Below, one piece after another: positions 53,536-61,126 of a DNA stretch of 64,000 nucleotides. A program made the translations under genes and the position numbers. The notes under the pieces are model-generated. The model saw only the letters and a program-made list of their open reading frames with translations, was not told the DNA's origin and did no database searches. Source of the DNA: NIOZ-UU13 sp964444135 (GTDB lineage Bacteria; Planctomycetota; Phycisphaerae; Sedimentisphaerales; Anaerobacaceae); assembly GCA_964444135.1 (NCBI GenBank), contig CAYUFX010000004.1, forward strand, positions 1 through 64,000, in the 5' to 3' direction. The stretch's first letter is position 1. Every line of letters begins with the position of its first letter.

Positions 53536-55403
53536 CGATTCATCAAATCATATGAAATGTGATATGCATCACCATCGAATTCCGTGTTCACCTTGTAGCC
53601 TGAATTATGAAAAATGGTCAACATCGGCTTATTGTTTGGAAGCACGGTCGCATAAAATCGCCTCACACCGTGAAGCTTTGCAATCTGCGTAAGATAGTCC
53701 AACAAAAACGTTCCCATCCCCTTCTGCTGCCATTCATCCTGTACTACAAACGCCACTTCCGCCGCCTGTGTTTTCGGGTCAAGAAAATACTGGGCAATCG
53801 CAACAATTTCCTCCCCCGAAACACCAGGCACACATCCTACTATGGCAAGATCATTTTTGTAATCAATATTCGTCAGCCGCTGAATGTCACTATGTGGAAA
53901 AGACACCGTTCTTGTCATATACCGTGTCTGAACCGACTTCTCACTCAGTGAATACAGCATCTCCGACAGTAAAGGTTCATCTGTCGGCTTGATGGGTCTA
54001 AAGAATATCTCGGTCCCGTCTTTCAACGTATCATAATGCTCAAGCTCTTCAGGATATTGCACCTGGTCCCATGAAAGCTCGATCTGATCCTGGTATATAT
54101 AATTCTTCGCCTTCGCGGCTTGCACCAATTCCTTTCTGAACTTTGGGTGCGCTATATTAATCAAATCCAATACGCGCTGTCTGATACTCTTTCCGTGCAA
54201 ATAAGCAATACCGTACTCAGTGACAACATAATGTACATCGCCACGCGTTGTCACTACGCCGGCACCCTCTGTTAAGTGTGGCACAATTCTCGAAACCTGA
54301 CCGTCTTTTGCGGTAGAAGGCATCGCAATTACAGCCTTGCCCCCCCTGCTCCTTGCCGCACCTCGAATAAAATCAACCTGCCCCCCGATACCGCTGTAGA
54401 ATTTGTGCCCAAGCGAATCCGAACAAACTTGTCCGGTCAGGTCAATCTCCAGCCCCACATTGATTCCAACCATCTTGTCGTGCTGACTGATAATATTCAC
54501 GTCATTGACATATTCGGTTGGATAAAATTCGAAAAAAGGATTGTTGTCGATTAAATCGTACAACCTTTTCGAACCCATACAAAAGCTCGCTACAACCTTC
54601 CCCCGATTCAACGATTTCTTTGCACACGTAATTGCTCCGCACTCAATCAGGTCAATTATCCAGTCGCTGAACATTTCTGTATGCACACCAAGGTCTTTCT
54701 TGTACGCCAGATAATCCGCCAGAGCCTGTGGTATACGTCCAATACCGCACTCGATTGTGCTGCCGTTTTCGACAAGTCTGGCGATATTTTGGCCGATACG
54801 GCGTAAAGTTTCATTCGATTCAGGAATTGGAATCTCGATTATGTTCTCATCAAAAGGAACCATCATATCAATGGTATCGACATGAATAAAACTATCCCCA
54901 AATGTACGAGGCATATAGCTATTTACCTGGGCAATGACATACCTCGCATTGGCAGCGGCTGATTTAACAATATCCACAGAAACTCCAAGACTACACAGCC
55001 CGTTTACATCGGGTGGCGTCACGGAAATCAAGGCAACATCGATGGGAATCCTTCCAGCTTCAAATTCGGAAGGTATCTCGGACAAGAATATCGGCGTGTA
55101 GTCACCAATACCTTTCTGTAAAGCATCGCGCACATTATCAGCGATAAAAAAGCTGTTCATTTTGAATTTCTCACGGAACTTCTCATCGGCATACGGTGCA
55201 GCTCCCATCGTCAACAGATGTACAATATGAGCATCGTAAATGTGGCTGGAATATTCGACCAAAGCGTTTACAAGATGTTGTGGCTGACCACAGCCGGTCC
55301 CAATAAATATACTGTTGCCCGGCTTAATCAATTTCACCGCCCCTACAGCCGTACCTATCTTGTTTTTATATTTTTCCTTCCAGTCAAATTCCTGCATTTT
55401 CAT
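53532..55403 (-). CDS. acetyl-CoA hydrolase/CoA-transferase fused to a GNAT acetyltransferase domain
   Basis: 623 residues. Residues 1-430 match the acetyl-CoA hydrolase/4-hydroxybutyrate CoA-transferase family (GNSIFIGTGCGQPQHLVNAL, ECGIGRIPQALADYL, VTEYGIAYLHGKSIRQRV). Residues 460-623 are a GNAT domain (VAFVVQDEWQQKGMGTFLLD is the acetyl-CoA binding loop). The acetyltransferase half may acetylate acetyl-CoA synthetase, opposing AcuC encoded next. Overlaps both neighbours by four bases, so the three genes form one translation unit. Confidence 0.9.
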   Translation of the reverse strand: MKMQEFDWKEKYKNKIGTAVGAVKLIKPGNSIFIGTGCGQPQHLVNALVEYSSHIYDAHIVHLLTMGAAPYADEKFREKFKMNSFFIADNVRDALQKGIGDYTPIFLSEIPSEFEAGRIPIDVALISVTPPDVNGLCSLGVSVDIVKSAAANARYVIAQVNSYMPRTFGDSFIHVDTIDMMVPFDENIIEIPIPESNETLRRIGQNIARLVENGSTIECGIGRIPQALADYLAYKKDLGVHTEMFSDWIIDLIECGAITCAKKSLNRGKVVASFCMGSKRLYDLIDNNPFFEFYPTEYVNDVNIISQHDKMVGINVGLEIDLTGQVCSDSLGHKFYSGIGGQVDFIRGAARSRGGKAVIAMPSTAKDGQVSRIVPHLTEGAGVVTTRGDVHYVVTEYGIAYLHGKSIRQRVLDLINIAHPKFRKELVQAAKAKNYIYQDQIELSWDQVQYPEELEHYDTLKDGTEIFFRPIKPTDEPLLSEMLYSLSEKSVQTRYMTRTVSFPHSDIQRLTNIDYKNDLAIVGCVPGVSGEEIVAIAQYFLDPKTQAAEVAFVVQDEWQQKGMGTFLLDYLTQIAKLHGVRRFYATVLPNNKPMLTIFHNSGYKVNTEFDGDAYHISYDLMNR

Positions 55404-57499
55404 TTCTCTATACTCATCCTTGCATCAACTGCAATCGGCGTTGTGCCCTCAGGGCCTACCACATAGGGATTTATGTCCATCTCCTTTATCTGAGGAAATT
55501 CCGTAACCAACTGGGAAAGCCTTTGTAAGCCTTCGGCAATTGCTTCTATGTCCACTCCTTCTTCGCCGCGTACTCCTTTGAGTATCTGGTAAGTTTTTGT
55601 GTTAATGAGCATCTGTTTGGCCTCTTCAGCCGTCAGCGGCGCCAGGTAAAAAGATACATCTTTCAGCACTTCCACCATTATGCCACCCATCCCGAACATC
55701 ATCAGTGGGCCAAAATGCGGGTCACGATTCATTCCGAGAATAACCTCTTTTCCGCTCTTACACATTTCCTGCACAAGAACACCCAGTATATGTGCTTCGG
55801 GCCTTTTTGGGGGTATTCGGTACATCATCAGGTCGAAAGCATCCTTAACCTCCTGTTCACTATTGAGACCAATCTTAACCCCGCCCACATCTGACTTGTG
55901 TAATATGTCAGGCGACCAAATCTTCAATACGATGGGAAAACCTAATTGTTTGGCGATATTTGCCGCCTGCTCGGCTGAGGTTGCAATAGAACCTTTTGGT
56001 GTTACAAAACCATATGCTTCGAGTATTTCCTTTGATTCGGCCTCACCAATTTCCCGGACGTTCTGCCTCTGGTGCCTTTCGATAATACCTTCTACCTTGC
56101 GTCGATTTACCCCAAACAGCTTTACAATCCGTTTCGGCCTGGAGCGCCATCTGACATAGTTAGCCATGACTTTGATTGCCGCGACGGCACTATCGGTAGC
56201 ATCATACTGGGGAATTTTCCCTTCTCGCAAAATTCTTACTCCCTCCGCCACCTTCCCTACACCAAGAAAACAGGTAAGAATCGGCTTGACAGGCTTCTGG
56301 TGGGACATATTGACGATTACTTCGGCAGTAGCTGCTGCATCAGTCATTGCTTGCGGAGTTAGCAATACCAAAACTATATCTACATTTGGATCATCAAGAA
56401 CAACACTCAACGCAAACTCGTAGCGGTCAGCCAGGGCATCTCCCAGAACGTCTATGGGATTATATAAATTAGCGGCGGGCGGCAGCTCGGATTCTAATTT
56501 GCGAACCGTCTCGTCATTCAGCTTCGCAAAGGTAAGTCCTCTTTGCTCGATAGAGTCTGCTGCCATTATTCCGGGTCCTCCGGCATTGGTGATAACAGCA
56601 ACGCGTGGTCCTGCCGGAAGAGGCTGATTGGCAAAGGCCTGGGCATAGTCAAACTGCTGCTTAATAGAATCGCAGCGAATGATTCCGGCACGCTCAAACG
56701 CCGATTCATAGGCTGTTTCGCTGCCGGCAAGACTTCCGGTATGAGAGGAAGCTGCCTTTGCACCGGCCTGCGTCCCGCCGGATTTTATCAGAAGGATAGG
56801 CTTTATATGGGAAATCTGCTCGGCCTGCCTTACGAAGGCGTCACCGTCGGTGATACTTTCGAGATACCCGGCTATAACCTTCGTATCCTTATCATTGGAA
56901 ACGGCCTTTATCACGTCGAGCTCATCCACATCCGCCTTGTTGCCTATGCTGATAAGTTTGCTGAATCCAATGCCACTCGCGTTAGCAATATCAAGAATAG
57001 CCGCGAGCAGAGCCCCTGATTGTGAAAGATATGCTATGCTGCCGGCAGCGGGAATATCGCCTCCGAAGCTGGCATTTAGCTTGTTTGCCGGTACTATCAC
57101 TCCAAGGCAGTTCGGGCCGATGACCCTGATGCCGGCTTGTCTTGCTGTTTGACTAATCTGTTCCTCAAGCTCTCTGCCCTCTTTGCCGACCTCTTTAAAC
57201 CCGGCGGTAATAATAATGACCGCCCTTGTTCCAACCTTTGCGCACTGCTGCATAATCGCCGGCACAATATTCGCCGGAATGACAATAATCACCAATTCGG
57301 GCACTTTTTTGATTGATTCGAGGTCCGGATAGCATTTCAAACCTTCAATCGTATCGGCCTGAGGATTAACCGGATATATTTCACCCTTATATCCTGCCCC
57401 CATTATATTGGCTAAGATTTCATGCCCGACCTTACCTTTCTGTCGGGACGCTCCAACTATAGCAACAGATTTAGGATTAAAAAAGCTCTCAAGGCCCAT
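55400..57499 (-). CDS. ADP-forming acetyl-CoA synthetase, fused alpha-beta
   Basis: 699 residues. Residues 1-450 form the CoA-binding and ligase part (SVAIVGASRQKGKVGHEI, the phosphohistidine-type loop SSHTGSLAGSETAYESAF). Residues 470-699 are an ATP-grasp domain (FPIVLKIWSPDILHKSDVGG, GMNRDPHFGPLMMFGMGG). It converts acetyl-CoA, ADP and phosphate to acetate and ATP, or the reverse, so it can yield energy from acetyl-CoA. A GNAT-fused Pat protein would have an extra domain; none is present. First gene of the minus-strand acetate operon. Confidence 0.92.
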   Translation of the reverse strand: MGLESFFNPKSVAIVGASRQKGKVGHEILANIMGAGYKGEIYPVNPQADTIEGLKCYPDLESIKKVPELVIIVIPANIVPAIMQQCAKVGTRAVIIITAGFKEVGKEGRELEEQISQTARQAGIRVIGPNCLGVIVPANKLNASFGGDIPAAGSIAYLSQSGALLAAILDIANASGIGFSKLISIGNKADVDELDVIKAVSNDKDTKVIAGYLESITDGDAFVRQAEQISHIKPILLIKSGGTQAGAKAASSHTGSLAGSETAYESAFERAGIIRCDSIKQQFDYAQAFANQPLPAGPRVAVITNAGGPGIMAADSIEQRGLTFAKLNDETVRKLESELPPAANLYNPIDVLGDALADRYEFALSVVLDDPNVDIVLVLLTPQAMTDAAATAEVIVNMSHQKPVKPILTCFLGVGKVAEGVRILREGKIPQYDATDSAVAAIKVMANYVRWRSRPKRIVKLFGVNRRKVEGIIERHQRQNVREIGEAESKEILEAYGFVTPKGSIATSAEQAANIAKQLGFPIVLKIWSPDILHKSDVGGVKIGLNSEQEVKDAFDLMMYRIPPKRPEAHILGVLVQEMCKSGKEVILGMNRDPHFGPLMMFGMGGIMVEVLKDVSFYLAPLTAEEAKQMLINTKTYQILKGVRGEEGVDIEAIAEGLQRLSQLVTEFPQIKEMDINPYVVGPEGTTPIAVDARMSIEK

Positions 57500-57546
57500 A
57501 CAGACAAATATCCTTACTGAACTAAAAGCACCTTAAAAATCAAGGT

Positions 57547-57575
57547 ATTCTATACTATAATGCACCCAATTGCAA
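57547..57575 (-). promoter_or_regulatory. promoter of the acd-CoA-transferase-acuC operon
   Basis: On the minus strand TTGCAA (57575-57570) and TAGAAT (57552-57547) with 17 bases between, about 48 bases before the synthetase start. The rest of the 233-base gap shows nothing. Confidence 0.4.
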
Positions 57576-57732
57576 AGTTCTCTATCGTTCATTTAGTCTG
57601 CACGGGACTATTCATGTATTTCCCACCAGAGAGAAACCAAAGTAGCTTCAGCGAAAAGTAATGACAAAAATCAGAGCACCCAATTACTTCTTATCCATTT
57701 AATAAAAATAGATAGACGAAAACCCAAACAAT

Positions 57733-58002
57733 TTAGTCCTTTACGCCCATCCACTTAAGATGTGGCTGCTCGTCTTCATCGACCACGGTTGCTTGCCATA
57801 AACCCAGCGGTATGTTTGGTGTACAGCCATGCATAACCAGGAAGCGATTATCCACGTGGTCGTCCAGCTTGATAAAGATATGATGGCCAGGGGCTGAGGG
57901 AAGCAGTGAGTGGGCCGCACTTGCTATCTGCTTGAGTCTCCAGACATCTAAGTTTATGGTCTCTTCACAAAAAAAGATTGAGGGTTTTGATGGTAGTAAC
58001 AT
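57733..58002 (-). CDS. small protein of an unrecognised family, paralog C
   Basis: 89 residues. Shares with the two proteins encoded upstream a pattern of F-F-x-E at about residue 10, an acidic residue-x-Trp (LDVWRLKQIASAAHSLL), FIKLDDH and TPNIPLGLWQATVV. Predicted mixed alpha/beta, soluble, no signal peptide. GAAAGGAG precedes the ATG. It is separated from paralog B by an Rrf2 gene remnant. Function unknown; the association with Rrf2 suggests redox, iron-sulfur or nitrosative stress. Confidence 0.65.
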   Translation of the reverse strand: MLLPSKPSIFFCEETINLDVWRLKQIASAAHSLLPSAPGHHIFIKLDDHVDNRFLVMHGCTPNIPLGLWQATVVDEDEQPHLKWMGVKD

Positions 58003-58059
58003 GTTTTGGCTCCTTTCAACAAAAGAACCTTTTCAATAGATTCATATTTTTGAACTTAT

Positions 58060-58074
58060 CCCGGCTCCGCCGGG
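58060..58074. other. short perfect GC hairpin
   Basis: CCCGGC-TCC-GCCGGG followed on the plus strand by GGCTTTATTT. It lies upstream of paralog C on the minus strand. Could be a terminator for plus-strand transcription or a regulatory stem. Confidence 0.35.
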
Positions 58075-58218
58075 GGCTTTATTTGTCTTTGCATACACCA
58101 CTTTACCTCTTGCGCCTATTTTACCCAGAACACCAGAAGTTATCCACAAATACAAATTCCTATACTATCAAGTTAAGACTTTGATAATCACAAACAGCCA
58201 CAAGAAACATAATTCCAA

Positions 58219-58285
58219 CTAAACTAATTCAGAAAGTTTCAAAGGCTCAAACCTGTTCGAAATATAATCTCTTATCTCCTTATCT
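58219..58285 (-). pseudogene. 3' remnant of a second Rrf2 gene
   Basis: The minus strand reads KEIRDYISNRFEPLKLSELV then TAG, against KEIRDYIANRLESLALSDLV at the end of the intact Rrf2 gene (14 of 20 identical, same stop codon position). Upstream of this the match ends. It lies between paralogs B and C, so the Rrf2 gene was duplicated with its neighbour and then mostly deleted. Confidence 0.75.
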
Positions 58286-58313
58286 GTTGTACAAAACAAG
58301 ACGAGCAAAATAA

Positions 58314-58598
58314 CTACCCGGCCTCTTCCTTTTGGGGCACACATCTAAATCGAGGATTTGTATCACTATTGACCACAGTCGCTTCCCATACCTCCAAAGG
58401 TAGATTCGGTGCGCTGGCAAGCGTGACCAAGAAGTAGAAATTACTGCCCATAAAGCGGTCTAACTTAATAAAGATATGGTAACTTGAGTCGAAAGGAAGT
58501 AATGGGTGGGCAGCTTTCGCTATCCGATCGAGACTCCATTTTTCAGCGATGACGGTATTCTCATCAAAGAAGATTCTTGATTTTGTTGGAGGTGGCAT
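58314..58598 (-). CDS. small protein of an unrecognised family, paralog B
   Basis: 94 residues. RIFFDENTVIAEKWSLDRIA, HIFIKLDRFMGSNFYFLV and APNLPLEVWEATVV align with paralogs A and C. A GGGAG ribosome site precedes the ATG. It directly follows paralog A with a 36-base gap. No catalytic or metal-binding motif stands out; conserved Trp and acidic residues suggest a compact fold with a binding surface. Confidence 0.65.
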   Translation of the reverse strand: MPPPTKSRIFFDENTVIAEKWSLDRIAKAAHPLLPFDSSYHIFIKLDRFMGSNFYFLVTLASAPNLPLEVWEATVVNSDTNPRFRCVPQKEEAG

Positions 58599-58634
58599 AT
58601 ATATCTCCCTTCGATATCTAAAAGTCGATTTAAC

Positions 58635-58910
58635 TTAGTATTGTTCCTTGATGAACCTGCATAAAAGTCTCAGAGACTTGTATGGGCTTAAAACAGCAGC
58701 ATTATATGCAAGCACCGGGTCGTTTGGCGTCGTACCAATTATTATCTGGAAGTGGTTGCCCTGAAGGCCATCCGATTCGATAAAGGCATAAGGCCCTCGA
58801 CTCCCATCGACTAAGCTCCGGACCGCGCTTGCTAACTGATTGCGCTTCCATTCCTCCAAATCCACAATACTCTCTTCGAAAAAGACTGCAGAATACGACA
58901 ACGCAGACAT
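58635..58910 (-). CDS. small protein of an unrecognised family, paralog A
   Basis: 91 residues from the ATG that follows AAAGGAAC (a longer frame would add 12 residues). AVFFEESIVDLEEWKRNQLA, FIESDGLQGNHFQIIIG and TPNDPVLAYNAAVL match the paralog pattern; the C terminus differs (LRLLCRFIKEQY). It is the first gene after the Rrf2 regulator on the same strand, 143 bases downstream. Confidence 0.65.
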   Translation of the reverse strand: MSALSYSAVFFEESIVDLEEWKRNQLASAVRSLVDGSRGPYAFIESDGLQGNHFQIIIGTTPNDPVLAYNAAVLSPYKSLRLLCRFIKEQY

Positions 58911-59053
58911 TTCTTGTTCCTTTCGATACACTATTTTTACAAACAAAACTAAATTGTTTTATAATTTGATTTTGATAATCCAAAACAGGTCCAAAAACAT
59001 GATTCTATGGTCATATTTTTTGATTTATTATTACTAACGAACTTTCAAAAATC

Positions 59054-59455
59054 CTAAACCAGGTCTGAAAGTGCCAAGGACTCAAGCCTGTTCGCAATAT
59101 AGTCTCTTATCTCCTTGAATATCTTGATGAATTGTTTCTCCTTCAACAAAGGAGTAGGCGAAAAAAAATACTCACTTACCGATTCAGTCGGTGCCAGGGC
59201 GCCGTCCATCAATCTTATTATTTCAGCAATACTTATTCTTGATGCCGGCTTTGCTAACTTATAGCCGCCACTGGCGCCTCTTTTGGTTTTTATATAGTGG
59301 TTTTGCCTTAAAATTGAGAATAAAAGCTCCAGATATTTCTTGGAAATATCGCACTTCGAGCAAATCTCTTCTATTTTTATGAAACCTTTCTTCTCATTAC
59401 GCGCAATGTAGATAAGCGCCAGCATCGAATATTCACTTTTTGTCGTTAGCTTCAT
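59054..59455 (-). CDS. Rrf2-family transcription regulator lacking the cluster-binding Cys
   Basis: 133 residues. MKLTTKSEYSMLALIYIARN, the helix-turn-helix region (EEICSKCDISKKYLELLFSI) and GASGGYKLAKP wing are classical Rrf2. The usual three-Cys cluster loop after about residue 90 is replaced by SVSEYFFSPTPLLKEK, so it probably does not bind a standard [2Fe-2S] or [4Fe-4S] cluster there. Its promoter is overlapped by a palindrome, suggesting autoregulation. It may control the three small paralogs downstream. Confidence 0.87.
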   Translation of the reverse strand: MKLTTKSEYSMLALIYIARNEKKGFIKIEEICSKCDISKKYLELLFSILRQNHYIKTKRGASGGYKLAKPASRISIAEIIRLMDGALAPTESVSEYFFSPTPLLKEKQFIKIFKEIRDYIANRLESLALSDLV

Positions 59456-59476
59456 TCAAACCTATCATTCTATAGT

Positions 59477-59490
59477 TTGTCTATAGACAA
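59477..59490. promoter_or_regulatory. 14-base perfect palindrome, operator candidate of the Rrf2 gene
   Basis: TTGTCTATAGACAA, overlapping the downstream edge of the -10 box of the Rrf2 promoter and ending 22 bases before its start codon. Position and symmetry fit a binding site for the dimeric regulator itself. Confidence 0.6.
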
Positions 59491-59517
59491 TATATATAAT
59501 AATAACACTTCTGTCAA
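59489..59517 (-). promoter_or_regulatory. promoter of the Rrf2 gene
   Basis: On the minus strand TTGACA (59517-59512) and TATATT (59494-59489) with exactly 17 bases between. Near-consensus sigma70-like promoter; start codon about 34 bases downstream. Confidence 0.6.
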
Positions 59518-59741
59518 TGCAAAATTTGATTTTTTTCTTATTCTCAGACATATCACAATGGCTTTTCTTCCGCTTCTGAGCCGTTTTCACACCGGTTTTG
59601 AACTTTTTTTTCTAAAAATGGGCAAAATTGACCAGCTAATCCGACCTCACCTGCCTGACGGCAGGCACCGATATAAGTTTTGTCATATTATTTTGAGTGC
59701 ACGCACAACTTTTTATTTATATAATAGAAAGAAGGGACTTA

Positions 59742-59917
59742 GAGCTTATCCGAATAACCGGGTCGTTATGAGGCCGAGCGGAAAGTTCGAGGCCAAGGCG
59801 GCAGGCCAAAAATGCTCGGAGGCGTGGTTTTCTCCACGTTGAGAACATTTTTGGCCGACAACGCAGGCATCGGACTTTGCAGCCGGCCGCAATAGAGCGG
59901 GTTATTGGGATAGGCTC
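59742..59917. mobile_element. 176-base fold-back (MITE-like) element
   Basis: Ends GAGCTTATCCGAATAACC (59742-59759) and GGTTATTGGGATAGGCTC (59900-59917) are 16/18 complementary, and TTA flanks both sides as a possible target duplication. The complementarity continues inward: GGCCAAAAATG on the left pairs with CATTTTTGGCC on the right, and AAAGTTCGAGG partly with the region around GCATCGGACTTT. The centre holds CGTGG-TTTTCT-CCACG. The gap from 59518 to 59926 has no gene; TGCCTG-ACGG-CAGGCA at 59652-59667 is a separate small hairpin. Confidence 0.6.
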
Positions 59918-59926
59918 TTAAGGACT

Positions 59927-60193
59927 ATGAAACAATCATCCTTAACAGATTTGGAACAAATTCCCGGCGTGGGCAAAAGAATCGCTCAGGATATGGCAAA
60001 TATCGGCATCCACTCTGTCGGCCAGCTCAAGGGACAGAACCCCGATAAACTTTACCAAAAACTCTGCGATTTTAAGGCAAGCCCGGTTGACAGGTGCATG
60101 CTCTATGTATTGCGCTGCGCGGTGTACTACGCCTCAAACACCAAACACAACCCACGGTTATTAAAATGGTGGAATTGGAAAGATAGCAATTAG
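59927..60193 (+). CDS. helix-hairpin-helix protein (Cdd1/pathogenicity-locus type)
   Basis: 88 residues. LEQIPGVGKRIAQDMANIGI is a helix-hairpin-helix DNA-binding unit, and HSVGQLKGQNPDKLYQKLCD plus VDRCMLYVLRCAVYYA complete the Cdd1-like family (about 90 residues). Function in DNA binding is assumed from the motif. The start lies only ten bases after the fold-back element, leaving AAGGA just two bases before the ATG, an unusually tight spacing; the native ribosome site may have been displaced. Confidence 0.8.
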   Translation: MKQSSLTDLEQIPGVGKRIAQDMANIGIHSVGQLKGQNPDKLYQKLCDFKASPVDRCMLYVLRCAVYYASNTKHNPRLLKWWNWKDSN

Positions 60194-60222
60194 ACTACCA
60201 ATATCTGCTTTGAGATGTGCAC

Positions 60223-61119
60223 TTATTTTCGCAAATCCGGTATATCCGGCTCAATGTGCACCGTAATGTTCACCGGTCGGGTAATCTGCTCATCCAGAGC
60301 GTTTTCCAGACTTTCAGCTATTTCATGAGCGGCGGCTATGTTCAAATCCGGGTCAACAAGGATATGCAGGTCCAGAAATACTTCTCTGCCAACTGTCCGG
60401 GTTCGCAGCTTGTGCCACTGCCGTATTGAAGAGTCGGCGTTAATCACATCTCTTATACGCTCGATAGTATCTGAATCGACGGCACCTTCTGACAGTTCAC
60501 GCAGCGAATCGCTAACTACCCTGACTCCCACCCAGATAATCATCAGGCCAACGGCAATAGCAGCGACCTGGTCGCCATGACCAAAACCAAATTCCAGCGA
60601 TATAAATCCTACCACAACCGCTACTGAACTTAAGGCATCGCTGCGGTGATGCCAGGCATTGGCATAAAGTACAGGGCTATAAAATTGAATCGCGATTTTT
60701 TGTGTGGCTCTATAGAGCCACTCTTTAGCGGCAATAGAAACTATTGCAGCTATAAGAACTGCGAGCCGAGGGACGGTAACTACGTCTCTGACTATGGCCA
60801 TAGTGGCGTAGTAAACCATCGCTCCTCCCACAAGAATTAAGACTAATGCAATTAACCCGGCTGAGAAAGTTTCCGCCCTCCCGTGCCCGTAGGGGTGGCT
60901 CTGGTCAGGTTCTTTCGAACCCAGACGCAGGCCCAATAGCACAGCTGCATCAGTGGCCACATCAGAAAGTGAATGGACTCCGTCGGCTACCAGTGCCAGT
61001 GAAGCTGCTAACGAACCAATGACTACCTTGACAACTGAGAGAGCAATATTTACTCCGATGCCAAGATATGTAATAGATTTTATTTGCCTGCTGGCAATTG
61101 TTCTTTTGTCGTTGCACAT
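60223..61119 (-). CDS. cation diffusion facilitator transporter
   Basis: 298 residues, about five or six membrane helices. LALVADGVHSLSDVATDAAV carries the His/Asp metal site of helix 2, and NAWHHRSDALSSVAVVVG that of helix 5. The C-terminal cytoplasmic domain (VFLDLHILVDPDLNIAAAHE) is complete. Members export Zn, Fe, Mn or Co; an HxxxD site in both helices is compatible with Zn or Fe. It lies eight bases downstream of glmM. Confidence 0.9.
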   Translation of the reverse strand: MCNDKRTIASRQIKSITYLGIGVNIALSVVKVVIGSLAASLALVADGVHSLSDVATDAAVLLGLRLGSKEPDQSHPYGHGRAETFSAGLIALVLILVGGAMVYYATMAIVRDVVTVPRLAVLIAAIVSIAAKEWLYRATQKIAIQFYSPVLYANAWHHRSDALSSVAVVVGFISLEFGFGHGDQVAAIAVGLMIIWVGVRVVSDSLRELSEGAVDSDTIERIRDVINADSSIRQWHKLRTRTVGREVFLDLHILVDPDLNIAAAHEIAESLENALDEQITRPVNITVHIEPDIPDLRK

Positions 61120-61126
61120 CAGCCTA

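Noticed and set aside
59477..59842. 121-codon open frame on the plus strand between Rrf2 and the helix-hairpin-helix gene
   Set aside because: It begins in the Rrf2 promoter and ends in the fold-back element; content follows repeat structure.
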